Shown here: piece by piece, positions 25,911-34,233 of the stretch | How the letters are laid out: the number at the start of each line of letters is the position of its first letter | Position numbering within the stretch: position 1 is the stretch's first letter | Source of the DNA: Lachnospiraceae bacterium | GTDB lineage: Bacteria > Bacillota > Clostridia > Lachnospirales > Lachnospiraceae | Direction of reading: 5' to 3' | Assembly (NCBI GenBank): GCA_030527645.1 | Contig: JAUNAJ010000001.1 | Location: forward strand, 62,001-126,000 | DNA: 64,000 nucleotides | Made by a program: the position numbers and the translations under genes | The notes under the pieces: model-generated | Database searches by the model: none | Told to the model about the DNA's origin: nothing | The model's input: only the letters and a program-made list of their open reading frames with translations

Positions 25911-26438
25911 ATGTTATTGAATCTTGCGAAACTTCTGTTAGAAGATGGAAAAACAATGCATTGTTCCGTTGAACCGGAGCTGAAGGAAATTGATTTCCGA
26001 ATGGGAAGATTTCAGATACTGGAGAAAAAGCCTCTGGATCTGACGATCAGGCATCTCGGAAACAAAGAGATCAGCATTCACGGTACTACTGAGCTGATCT
26101 TCGAGATTCCCTGCGGAAGATGTCTGCAGCCGGTACGCTACACGATGCCCATTGATCTGGAGCGGACCGCTGATATGAAACTGTCGGAAGCGGAATTGGA
26201 AGAGGAGCTGGAGGAATCCTGTTTTTTCGTTGGAGAACAGCTGGATCCGGAGGTTCTTCTGCATAATGAGATTCTGGTCAACTGGCCGATTCGGGTGCTG
26301 TGTAAAGAGGACTGTAAAGGAATCTGCAGCCGCTGTGGTGCGAACCTGAACACATCATCCTGTGATTGTGATCAGGAGCCAAAGGACCCTAGAATGGCTG
26401 CAATACAGGATATATTCAGTAAATTTAAGGAGGTGTAA
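25911..26438 (+). CDS. yceD: YceD/DUF177-family protein
   Basis: 175 residues. DUF177 features are the paired cysteines of IPCGRCLQPV (residues ~67-76), the acidic stretch LSEAELEEELEESCF and the C-terminal cluster CKEDCKGICSRCGANLNTSSCDC, read as two zinc-type CxxC pairs. YceD is encoded next to rpmF across bacteria and is linked to 23S rRNA/large-subunit maturation. Here rpmF follows with a 2-bp gap, the usual operon. ATG 25911 has GGAG 6 nt upstream. Cytosolic. Confidence 0.85.
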   Translation: MLLNLAKLLLEDGKTMHCSVEPELKEIDFRMGRFQILEKKPLDLTIRHLGNKEISIHGTTELIFEIPCGRCLQPVRYTMPIDLERTADMKLSEAELEEELEESCFFVGEQLDPEVLLHNEILVNWPIRVLCKEDCKGICSRCGANLNTSSCDCDQEPKDPRMAAIQDIFSKFKEV

Positions 26439-26440
26439 AG

Positions 26441-26623
26441 ATGTCCATCTGTCCAAAAAATAAATCATCAAAAGCTAGAAGAGATAAGAGAAGAGCTAAC
26501 TGGAAAATGTCTGCTCCAAATCTGGTAAAATGCAGCAAATGCGGCGAGCTGATGATGCCGCACAGAGTTTGCAAGGCTTGTGGAACATACAACAAAAAAC
26601 AGGTTCTTGAGCTTGCTGATTGA
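26441..26623 (+). CDS. rpmF: Ribosomal protein L32 (zinc-ribbon form)
   Basis: 60 residues, start MSICPKNKSSKARRDKRRAN, with two zinc-binding CxxC pairs (CSKCGE and CKACGT). This C+ paralogue needs zinc, unlike the Cys-less forms some Firmicutes switch to in zinc limitation. AAGGAGGT precedes the ATG. A terminator follows at 26645-26673. Confidence 0.97.
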   Translation: MSICPKNKSSKARRDKRRANWKMSAPNLVKCSKCGELMMPHRVCKACGTYNKKQVLELAD

Positions 26624-26644
26624 TTTTAGCTGAACTGAACAAAG

Positions 26645-26673
26645 AAAAGGCTGCCTTGCGGCAGCCTTTTTTT
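26645..26673 (+). terminator. rpmF terminator
   Basis: AAAGGCTGCC, TTGC loop, GGCAGCCTTT and a run of T. Confidence 0.92.
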
Positions 26674-26675
26674 CA

Positions 26676-26684
26676 TGCTATAAT
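26676..26684 (+). promoter_or_regulatory. Extended -10 promoter of the lipoprotein gene at 26750
   Basis: TGCTATAAT directly after the rpmF terminator, 65 bp before the start. Confidence 0.55.
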
Positions 26685-26749
26685 ACAATATCGCAATAAA
26701 AGCGATACTGTTCACAGTAGCAATAAAGAAACTGATCGAGGTGAAGACT

Positions 26750-27568
26750 ATGAAAATAAAACATTTAGGTACACTTCTGGCGGCATGTATCTGTTCGGCC
26801 TCTCTTATGACCGGCTGTTCCTTCAGTGATGTGACAGATAAAGCCCAGGATCTTATGGATGATCACGCAGATACGACCCAGGAGGAAACGCAAGACACAG
26901 AAGATCAGGCAGCGCTGATCTACGATGAGTCCGTAGAGGCTCCTGTATTTACAGGAACTCTTGGAGGCACAGTTCAGATCACCATGGGCTCTGTATATGG
27001 AATTACCTGCCCTGCGGAGTCAGAGAACGGAACTATTACGTATCAGTGGTATACAAACAACGTGGATTCCAACGGAGGTGGAACTCCGATTGAAGGGGGT
27101 ACGACCGATGTAATCGCTGTTGACTCCTCTGCTCCCGGCTATAAATATTACTATGTGGTAGCCACCAACGAAATTGACGGCAGGATCAACCGTGCAGCCA
27201 GCGATACCCTGGAAGTGATCGTATGGGACATTGGCACCTGGCAGGAGGATGAGAACGGGATCGTTCGCTATATGATGATCGACGGAACCTATCCAACCAG
27301 CACATGGTTTATGATCGATGAGAATTTCTGCTATGTCAAAGAAGACGGAAACCGTTCGACAGGACTTGTAGAAATCGATGGGCTGACCTATTATTTCAGC
27401 GATGAAGGATATCTGCAGAGAAATGTTACCGGACCAAACGGTGAGATCGTTGATGAAAACGGAGTTGCGCATCCTGCAGAAACACAGAGCCAGGAGCAGA
27501 CTTCCGATCAGGGCACTGAAGCTGCAGGACAGTCACAGGAACAGAGTACAGAACAGTCTGCAGAGTAA
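26750..27568 (+). CDS. Secreted lipoprotein with Ig-like domain, unknown function
   Basis: 272 residues. The signal peptide starts MKIKHLGTLLAACICSASLM and ends in lipobox MTGC (Cys23). An acidic tether leads to an Ig-like/PKD-type beta domain (ITYQWYTNN, then GYKYYYVVATNEIDG, residues ~80-160). A segment resembling cell-wall-binding repeats follows (GLVEIDGLTYYFSDEGYLQ, ~205-225), and the tail is Gln/Glu/Thr-rich. GAGGTGA precedes ATG 26750; the GTG at 26741 lies within that site. It may bind wall polymers or proteins at the surface. Monocistronic. Confidence 0.7.
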   Translation: MKIKHLGTLLAACICSASLMTGCSFSDVTDKAQDLMDDHADTTQEETQDTEDQAALIYDESVEAPVFTGTLGGTVQITMGSVYGITCPAESENGTITYQWYTNNVDSNGGGTPIEGGTTDVIAVDSSAPGYKYYYVVATNEIDGRINRAASDTLEVIVWDIGTWQEDENGIVRYMMIDGTYPTSTWFMIDENFCYVKEDGNRSTGLVEIDGLTYYFSDEGYLQRNVTGPNGEIVDENGVAHPAETQSQEQTSDQGTEAAGQSQEQSTEQSAE

Positions 27569-27592
27569 AAAGAAGAAGAAAAGAACGTTCAA

Positions 27593-27627
27593 CAGACCAG
27601 CCGGCAAAGGAGCTGCCGGTTGGTCTG
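27593..27627 (+). terminator. Hairpin between lipoprotein gene and plsX
   Basis: A 14-bp stem (CAGACCAGCCGGCA / TGCCGGTTGGTCTG, one G-U) with loop AAGGAGC and no T-run. The loop carries an AGGAG. It could be a weak terminator or mRNA end. Confidence 0.6.
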
Positions 27628-27651
27628 CATCATGTATGGAAAGGATCAAGT

Positions 27652-28656
27652 ATGAGTGAGAAAATCAGAGTAGTACTGGATGCCATGGGAGGAGACTTCG
27701 CTCCGGCAGAGCCTGTAAAGGCAGCAGTGGAGGCATTGAATGAGAATACAGAGCTCTTCATCTATCTGACCGGCAAAGAGGATCAGATCAATCAGGAGCT
27801 GCAGAAATATACCTATCCCAAGGATCGTCTGGAGGTGGTGCATGCATCTGAGATCATTGAAACCGGAGAGGCCCCGGCGAAGGCAATCCAGACCAAGAAG
27901 GACTCCTCTCTTGTAAAGGGTCTGAAGATGGTGCGGGAAGGGAAGGCCGATGCCATTGTTTCCGCAGGCAGCACCGGTGCCGTTCTTGTGGGCGGCCAGG
28001 TGATCGTTCGTAAGGTTCCGGGAGTGGAGCGAGCACCCCTTGCACCTCTGATTCCTACAGAGAAGGGATTTTCCCTTCTGATCGACTGCGGAGCCAATGT
28101 GGATGCAAGGTCTTCCCATCTGGTTCAGTTCGCAATTATCGGAACTATTTATATGAAGCATGTGATCGGTATAGAGAATCCTACAGTAGGTCTTGTCAAT
28201 ATCGGTGCAGAGGAGGAGAAGGGCAATGCTCTTGCCAAGGAAACCTATCAGCTGCTGAAGGAGACAGAGGGAATCAACTTTATCGGCAACGTGGAGGCCA
28301 GAGATATTCCTGCCGGTGCAGCGGATATCGTGGTGACAGAAGCCTTCACAGGAAATGTGATCCTGAAGCTGTACGAGGGACTGGCAGGAACTTTGATCAA
28401 AAAGGTAAAAGAGGGGCTTATGTCCACCCTGCGCAGTAAGATCGGAGGTATTCTGATCAAGCCCGCTTTGAAGAATACATTGAAAAGTTTTGATTCCTCT
28501 ACCTACGGGGGAGCTCCCCTGCTGGGACTGCGGGGACTGGTCGTAAAGACCCACGGCAGTGCAAAGTCTGTGGAAATTAAGAATTCCATCATTCAGTGCA
28601 TTAAATTCACGGAACAGGATCTGCCGGGAATGATCAGTGAACACTTAAAGAAATAA
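27652..28656 (+). CDS. plsX: Phosphate acyltransferase PlsX
   Basis: 334 residues. It opens with IRVVLDAMGGDFAPAEPVKA, followed by the family core EAPAKAIQTKKDSSLVKGL, AIVSAGSTGAVLVGG and DCGANVDARSSHLVQFA. PlsX makes acyl-phosphate from acyl-ACP for PlsY in phosphatidic acid synthesis and acts at the membrane surface. In most Firmicutes acpP follows plsX; here a palindromic hairpin starts at the stop codon (28655-28720) and the next gene is rnc. No ribosome site stronger than AAAGGA is seen upstream of the ATG. Confidence 0.96.
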   Translation: MSEKIRVVLDAMGGDFAPAEPVKAAVEALNENTELFIYLTGKEDQINQELQKYTYPKDRLEVVHASEIIETGEAPAKAIQTKKDSSLVKGLKMVREGKADAIVSAGSTGAVLVGGQVIVRKVPGVERAPLAPLIPTEKGFSLLIDCGANVDARSSHLVQFAIIGTIYMKHVIGIENPTVGLVNIGAEEEKGNALAKETYQLLKETEGINFIGNVEARDIPAGAADIVVTEAFTGNVILKLYEGLAGTLIKKVKEGLMSTLRSKIGGILIKPALKNTLKSFDSSTYGGAPLLGLRGLVVKTHGSAKSVEIKNSIIQCIKFTEQDLPGMISEHLKK

Positions 28657-28720
28657 TGGAACGGGGGACGGTGGAATCGTTTCGCAAAAGCGGAACGATT
28701 TCACCGTCCCCCGTTCCATT
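28655..28720. repeat. Large hairpin repeat, copy 1 (after plsX)
   Basis: 31-bp arms (left starts AATGGAACGGGGGACGGTG) with a 4-nt AAAA loop and only two G-U pairs. It overlaps the last bases of the plsX stop codon. It shares sequence almost base for base with 37651-37718. It may also act as a terminator, though no T-run follows. Confidence 0.9.
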
Positions 28721-28734
28721 CTGCCTGCTTCAGA

Positions 28735-28763
28735 TTGAAAAAAAACTGCACTTACTGTATGAT
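28735..28763 (+). promoter_or_regulatory. Promoter of rnc-smc-ftsY
   Basis: TTGAAA, 17 nt, TATGAT. The predicted transcript start near 28770 leaves a ~147-nt leader before rnc. Confidence 0.7.
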
Positions 28764-28778
28764 AACATCTGGAGGTTT

Positions 28779-28888
28779 CTGTGCTTTAGGTGAACTACGT
28801 GCATTTTTTCGTTTTTCAGCGGAGTGTATTTCTGCAGGGATGAGTTTCGGCTGTAGTGCGAGACGGGCGTATTTCACCTAAGTCACAG
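28779..28888 (+). promoter_or_regulatory. rnc 5' leader stem-loop, candidate RNase III autoregulatory site
   Basis: CTGTGCTTTAGGTGAACTACG (28779-28799) can pair with CGTATTTCACCTAAGTCACAG (28868-28888) over ~21 bp with two mismatches and one G-U, closing a ~68-nt loop. Long double-stranded leaders of rnc are known RNase III targets in E. coli; the role here is inferred. Confidence 0.5.
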
Positions 28889-28916
28889 GAAATTTTACCT
28901 CCCTGTGGAGAGTTTT

Positions 28917-29612
28917 ATGACTGCATATGAAAAAAAACATTTAAAGGAGCTGGAGGCAAAGCTGGGCTATGAATTCAGGGATTTCAACTGGCTGCACGGT
29001 GCCATGCGGCACAGCTCCTACACCAACGAACACCATATGGACCGGCTGCAGTGCAATGAGCGGCTGGAGTTTCTGGGAGATGCTGTGCTGGAGATGGTCT
29101 CCAGTGAGTATCTCTATGACCAGTATCCGGAAATGCCGGAGGGACAGCTCAGTAAGCTGCGTGCCAGTCTGGTGTGCGAACCTACGCTGGCCTTTGATGC
29201 GAAGGAACTGGATCTGGGATCTTATCTGCTGCTTGGAAAGGGCGAGGAGCAGACAGGAGGAAGAACCCGCGATTCTATTATCTCCGATGCCATGGAGGCG
29301 ACGATCGGAGCAATCTACAAGGACGGCGGAATTGCCCCGGCTAAGGCATTTATCCTGAAGTTTATTCTGAATGATATCGAGCATAAGCAGCTGTTCTACG
29401 ACAGCAAAACCATTCTTCAGGAGATGGTCCAGAAGGATGGAAAATCCCAGGTGGAATATGTGATCGTGGATGAACGGGGACCGGATCACGACAAGAGCTT
29501 TCTTGCGCAGGTCAGGCTGAATGATAAGATGATCGGGGAAGGAAGCGGCAGAACAAAAAAAGCAGCGGAGCAGCAGGCAGCCTATCAGGCATTGCTTGCC
29601 ATCAGAAAGTAA
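28917..29612 (+). CDS. rnc: Ribonuclease III
   Basis: 231 residues, the usual length. The signature NERLEFLGDAVLEMV is at ~47-61, with catalytic Glu/Asp, and a second catalytic pair lies in DAMEATIGAIYKDGG. A C-terminal double-stranded RNA-binding domain follows (residues ~160-231, ending GEGSGRTKKAAEQQAAYQAL). It cleaves double-stranded RNA in rRNA processing and mRNA decay. ATG 28917 has GGAG 7 nt upstream; the GTG at 28905 lies on top of it. smc starts 6 bp after the stop. Confidence 0.96.
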   Translation: MTAYEKKHLKELEAKLGYEFRDFNWLHGAMRHSSYTNEHHMDRLQCNERLEFLGDAVLEMVSSEYLYDQYPEMPEGQLSKLRASLVCEPTLAFDAKELDLGSYLLLGKGEEQTGGRTRDSIISDAMEATIGAIYKDGGIAPAKAFILKFILNDIEHKQLFYDSKTILQEMVQKDGKSQVEYVIVDERGPDHDKSFLAQVRLNDKMIGEGSGRTKKAAEQQAAYQALLAIRK

Positions 29613-29618
29613 CAGACT

Positions 29619-32600
29619 ATGTATTTAAAAAGTATCGAGATGCATGGATTTAAATCCTTTGCAAACAAAATTACGCTTGAATTTCATGACGGAATTACCG
29701 GAATCGTAGGGCCCAACGGCAGCGGCAAAAGCAACGTGGGCGATGCGGTGCGCTGGGTGCTGGGAGAACAGAGTGCAAAGCAGCTGCGAGGCGGCAACAT
29801 GCAGGATGTCATATTTTCCGGAACAGAGGCCAGGAAGCCGCTGGGCTTTGCCTCTGTTGCCATTACCCTGGACAATTCCGACCATCAGCTGAACATTGAT
29901 TACGACGAGGTGACCGTGACCCGCCGTCTGTATCGCTCCGGTGAGAGTGAATACCTGATGAACGGAAAAAACTGCCGTCTGAAGGATATCAACGAGCTGT
30001 TCTACGATACAGGTATCGGTAAAGAAGGATACTCCATCATCGGTCAGGGCCAGATCGAAAAGATCCTGAGCGGAAAGCCGGAGGAACGAAGAGAGCTGTT
30101 CGATGAAGCTGCAGGAATCGTCAAGTTTAAGCGGCGAAAGGCAGCAACTCTGAAAAAGCTGGAGGAGGAACAGTCCAATCTGGTTCGTGTTACCGATATC
30201 CTCTCGGAGCTGACCAGACAGGTGGGACCGCTGGAGAAGCAGGCAGAAAAAGCGAAGGTCTATCTGAAAAAACGGGATGAGATGAAGGAACTGGATCTGG
30301 ATCTGTTCCGGCTGGATTCCCAGAAGATCGAACAGCAGCAGGCGGATATCACCGCAAAACGGAACGCTGCTGAGGATGAGCTGGCGGATGTCAGCCGCTC
30401 CCTGGAGGAGACAAAGGCAGAGTATGAGCGTCTGGACCGGCTGGTCGAGGCATTGGATGACAGGATCCGTCAGATCCAGGAACACTCCTCCCAAAGCCTT
30501 CTTGCCAAACAGCAGCTGGAGGGACAGGCAGCTGTTCTGAAGGAGCAGATCCATGCCATTGAACAGACCGCTGTCCACTACAATGACCGGCTGCAGTCCA
30601 TTGCTGAGGAGAAGATCAGAAGGGAGCGTGTCCGCTCGGATCGTATTGACGAGGGACGGAAGCTTCTGGAGAGCTTTGACAAGGCGGGCAAAAAAAAGCG
30701 GATGAAGGAAATGCAGGTGGAGGACATCCATAACAGGATGGATGTGCTGAATCAGGAGGTCAGCCGTGCCAGAGAGGACAGGATCGATCTGCTGAATTCG
30801 CGATCCACCATCAAGGGTCAGCTGCAGCGCTTTGATGCCATGCTGGAGCAGATCAATATCCGCAAGGCGGAGCTGCTTTCCAGAGTCATGAGCCTGAAAA
30901 CAGAGGAGCGCTCCCAGCTGGACGATCTGGAGCAGCTGAAGCAGGAATTTGAAGCTCTGTCAGAAAAGGGCAAAGCCAAAAGACAGCAGATGGCAGAGGT
31001 GCAGCAGAAGATCAGTGAATTTTCCGGAATCATTGAAGAGGCAAATCAGAAGCTGGAGACCTCGCAGACTGCATTTCACAGAAACTCCTCCCGTCTGGAA
31101 TCACTCCGCAACATGGCGGAACGGTACGACGGATACGGAAACAGTATCCGGAAGGTAATGGAACAGAAGGACCGGAATCCGGGAATCCACGGTGTTGTGG
31201 CGGATCTGATCCACACAGATAAAAGGTATGAAACTGCAGTGGAGACCGCTCTCGGCGGGGCCATGCAGAATATTGTGACGGATAATGAAAGTACGGCGAA
31301 ATATCTCATCGAGTTTTTGAAACGGGGACATTACGGCCGTGCTACCTTCCTGCCTCTCACCAGCATGAAGGCGGATTCCTCCTCTGTCCAGAAAAACATT
31401 CTTTCCGAGCAGGGTGTGCAGGGTGCAGCAGATCAGCTGGTAGATTGTCAGGAGCAGTACAGGAATCTGGTGAAGCGTCTGCTGGGCAGAACCGTTGTAG
31501 TGGATACCATTGATCATGCTATTGCCATTGGAAGAAAATACAGTCATTCCGTCCGGATGGTCACTCTGGAAGGGGAACTCTTAAGTCCCGGCGGATCCAT
31601 GACAGGAGGTTCTTTCCGGAATAACAGCAACCTGCTGGGAAGAAAGCGGGAGATCGAGGATCTGGAGAAACAGGTTCGCGCGCTGAAGAGACAGATGCAG
31701 GAAGCCCAGGAAACGCTGGATACCATCCGGGATGAGAGGGGAGAGCATCGAAGAAGCTTAAGCAGGCTCAATGACGAGCTGCAGCACCTGCAGCTGGATC
31801 AGAATACGGCGAAGATCAATTACGATTCGGCTAAGGAGAAGGCCGGCTCACTTCATGGAAGCTATGAAGAGCTGCAGCGTGAAAGCCGGGAGATTGAAAA
31901 CCAGATCCATGAGATCACAAGAAGCCGGGAGCAGATCAGCAGAGAGCTTGCGGCATCGGAGGATCAGGAATCCGGCTATGAAAAGACTGTCGAGAAGGCA
32001 GAGGCTGATCTGGAGGCATTGAAGGAAAAGGAGCAGACTGCTCTGGATGCCCAGGAAAAAGCCCGCATGATGTTTGCCTCTCTGGAGCAGCAGACCTCCT
32101 ATCTTAATTCCTCTGTGAATGAGGTAAATGATGAGATCCGGAGACTGGAGAAGGAGGAGCAGGAGATCCGGGACAGCCTTGGCAGCCAGGGTGAAGAGAT
32201 CACGAAAAAAGAAGAGGAGATTCTTTCCGTACAGGAGCAGATCCGCACAGAGGAGGAAACCGCCCGGAAGCTGGAGGCAGAACGAAGGTCGGTCTCTGCA
32301 GAGCGGGAGGAACAGAACCGGATCCATAAGAGCTTCTTCAGCAAACGGGATGAGCTTTCCGATCATAAGAGCCGGATGGATAAGGAGTGCTTCCGTCTGA
32401 ACGCACAGCTGGAGAAGCTGGAGGAAAGAAGGGAAGGGCTGATCAACCATCTCTGGAATGAATATGAGATCACGCCGGATCAGGTGGAGGCAAGAGAGCT
32501 GTCTGAGGATCTGGATCTGGGCAGTCTGAAGCGTTCCATTCAGGAATTAAAGAATGACATGAAGCAGCTGGGCAATGTAAATATCAATGCCATTGAAGAA

Positions 32601-33179
32601 TATAAGGAAGTAAAGGAACGCCACGAGTTCCTTTCCGATCAGTACAACGATCTGGTGACAGCGACGGAGACGCTGAAGAAGATCGTGGGAGAGCTGGAGG
32701 AAGGCATGCGCCGGCAGTTTGAGGAAAAATTCCAGCAGATCCGGAAAGAATTTGACAAGACATTTAAGACTCTGTTCGGCGGCGGACGGGGTGAGCTGGA
32801 GCTTACGGAGGGCATGGACGTGCTGGATGCCGGCATCCGCATCATCTCACAGCCTCCGGGAAAGAAGCTGCAGAACATGATGCAGCTGTCCGGAGGAGAG
32901 AAATCCCTGACAGCCATTGCTCTTCTGTTTGCCATTCAGAATCTGAAGCCCTCCCCCTTCTGTCTTCTGGACGAGATCGAGGCGGCTCTGGATGAGGCGA
33001 ATGTAGACCGGTTTGCCGGCTATCTCCACAAGTTGACAAAGAATACCCAGTTCATTATCATTACTCATAGAAGGGGAACCATGGCGTCTGCAGACCGCCT
33101 GTACGGCATTACCATGCAGGAAAAGGGCGTATCCACGCTGGTTTCCGTCAATCTCATCGAAGATGAGCTGGATGCATAA
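29619..33179 (+). CDS. smc: Chromosome segregation protein SMC
   Basis: 1186 residues, standard size. The N-terminal Walker A is GPNGSGKSN (residues 31-39). Coiled coils run ~170-500 and ~690-1030, rich in Glu, Gln, Arg and Leu. The hinge is at ~500-680 (GIHGVVADLIHTDKRYETAVE ... GELLSPGGSMTGG). The C-terminal signature is LSGGEKSLTA (~1089) and Walker B FCLLDEIEAALDEAN (~1110). It forms the ATP-driven condensin core with ScpAB that organises and segregates the nucleoid. No strong Shine-Dalgarno is visible, so translation may be coupled to rnc 6 bp upstream. Confidence 0.97.
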   Translation: MYLKSIEMHGFKSFANKITLEFHDGITGIVGPNGSGKSNVGDAVRWVLGEQSAKQLRGGNMQDVIFSGTEARKPLGFASVAITLDNSDHQLNIDYDEVTVTRRLYRSGESEYLMNGKNCRLKDINELFYDTGIGKEGYSIIGQGQIEKILSGKPEERRELFDEAAGIVKFKRRKAATLKKLEEEQSNLVRVTDILSELTRQVGPLEKQAEKAKVYLKKRDEMKELDLDLFRLDSQKIEQQQADITAKRNAAEDELADVSRSLEETKAEYERLDRLVEALDDRIRQIQEHSSQSLLAKQQLEGQAAVLKEQIHAIEQTAVHYNDRLQSIAEEKIRRERVRSDRIDEGRKLLESFDKAGKKKRMKEMQVEDIHNRMDVLNQEVSRAREDRIDLLNSRSTIKGQLQRFDAMLEQINIRKAELLSRVMSLKTEERSQLDDLEQLKQEFEALSEKGKAKRQQMAEVQQKISEFSGIIEEANQKLETSQTAFHRNSSRLESLRNMAERYDGYGNSIRKVMEQKDRNPGIHGVVADLIHTDKRYETAVETALGGAMQNIVTDNESTAKYLIEFLKRGHYGRATFLPLTSMKADSSSVQKNILSEQGVQGAADQLVDCQEQYRNLVKRLLGRTVVVDTIDHAIAIGRKYSHSVRMVTLEGELLSPGGSMTGGSFRNNSNLLGRKREIEDLEKQVRALKRQMQEAQETLDTIRDERGEHRRSLSRLNDELQHLQLDQNTAKINYDSAKEKAGSLHGSYEELQRESREIENQIHEITRSREQISRELAASEDQESGYEKTVEKAEADLEALKEKEQTALDAQEKARMMFASLEQQTSYLNSSVNEVNDEIRRLEKEEQEIRDSLGSQGEEITKKEEEILSVQEQIRTEEETARKLEAERRSVSAEREEQNRIHKSFFSKRDELSDHKSRMDKECFRLNAQLEKLEERREGLINHLWNEYEITPDQVEARELSEDLDLGSLKRSIQELKNDMKQLGNVNINAIEEYKEVKERHEFLSDQYNDLVTATETLKKIVGELEEGMRRQFEEKFQQIRKEFDKTFKTLFGGGRGELELTEGMDVLDAGIRIISQPPGKKLQNMMQLSGGEKSLTAIALLFAIQNLKPSPFCLLDEIEAALDEANVDRFAGYLHKLTKNTQFIIITHRRGTMASADRLYGITMQEKGVSTLVSVNLIEDELDA

Positions 33180-33291
33180 TGCAAGCCGTCTGAAGAGTGG
33201 GGAATTGTCCTCCGCCGCTGATTGCGGCAGACAGCCCGACTGACAGCGGAAAGAGAACTGATGAACTTGAAAAAATGGAAAGAGGAAACAT

Positions 33292-34233
33292 ATGGCAGGA
33301 GAAAAAGTAGGCTTTTTTAAACGCCTGGTCAACGGACTGACCAAAACAAGAGATAATATCGTATCAGGCTTTGATGCGATCTTCAGCGGATTTTCCAGTA
33401 TCGATGACGATTTCTATGAAGAAATCGAGGAAATCCTGGTTATGGGCGATATCGGCATTGTCACCACGGAGAAGATCATTGAGGATCTGAAGGAGAAGGT
33501 GGCTGAGCAGCATATCAAGGAGCCGGCAGCCTGTAAGCAGCTGCTGATCGACAGTATCAAGGATCAGATGAAGGTAGAGGAAACAGCCTATGAATTTGAG
33601 CACAGAAAATCAGTGATCCTTGTGATCGGTGTCAACGGTGTAGGCAAAACCACCTCCATCGGCAAGCTGGCGGCTAATCTGAAGGGACAGGGATTAAAGG
33701 TTATGATGGCAGCAGCGGATACCTTCCGTGCAGCAGCAGGAGAGCAGCTGCAGATGTGGGCCAACCGCGCCGGCGTAGAGCTGATCGGAGGACAGGACGG
33801 TGCGGATCCGGCATCTGTCATCTTCGATGCAGTGCAGGCTGCCAAGGCAAGGAATGTGGATGTGCTCCTTTGTGATACTGCCGGCCGTCTTCATAATAAG
33901 AAGAATCTGATGGAGGAGCTGAAGAAGATCTACCGGATCATTGAGAAGGAGTATCCGGAGGCACATCTGGAGACACTGGTTGTGCTGGACGGCACAACAG
34001 GACAGAATGCCCTGGTGCAGGCGAGAGAATTCAATGAGGCCGCGAAGATTACAGGACTTGTGCTGACGAAGCTGGACGGAACGGCCAAGGGAGGCATCGC
34101 AGTGGCGATCCAGTCGGAGATGGACATTCCGGTGAAATATATCGGCGTGGGTGAGCAGATCGAGGATCTGCAGAAATTCGACCCGGATTCCTTTGTGAAT
34201 GCTCTGTTTAATGTGGGAGGAGATGTAGAATAA
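33292..34233 (+). CDS. ftsY: Signal recognition particle receptor FtsY
   Basis: 313 residues. The N-terminal N domain (helical, ~1-95) is followed by the G domain: G1 GVNGVGKTTSIGKLA, the insertion-box AADTFRAAAGEQLQ, DTAGR, and TKLDGTAKGG. It lacks the long acidic A domain of enterobacteria, as normal in Firmicutes. It docks the SRP-ribosome complex at the membrane for co-translational insertion. AGAGGA precedes the ATG. The 112-bp gap from smc contains only a short GCCGC/GCGGC hairpin. Its stop overlaps the ilvA start by one base (TAATG). Confidence 0.96.
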   Translation: MAGEKVGFFKRLVNGLTKTRDNIVSGFDAIFSGFSSIDDDFYEEIEEILVMGDIGIVTTEKIIEDLKEKVAEQHIKEPAACKQLLIDSIKDQMKVEETAYEFEHRKSVILVIGVNGVGKTTSIGKLAANLKGQGLKVMMAAADTFRAAAGEQLQMWANRAGVELIGGQDGADPASVIFDAVQAAKARNVDVLLCDTAGRLHNKKNLMEELKKIYRIIEKEYPEAHLETLVVLDGTTGQNALVQAREFNEAAKITGLVLTKLDGTAKGGIAVAIQSEMDIPVKYIGVGEQIEDLQKFDPDSFVNALFNVGGDVE

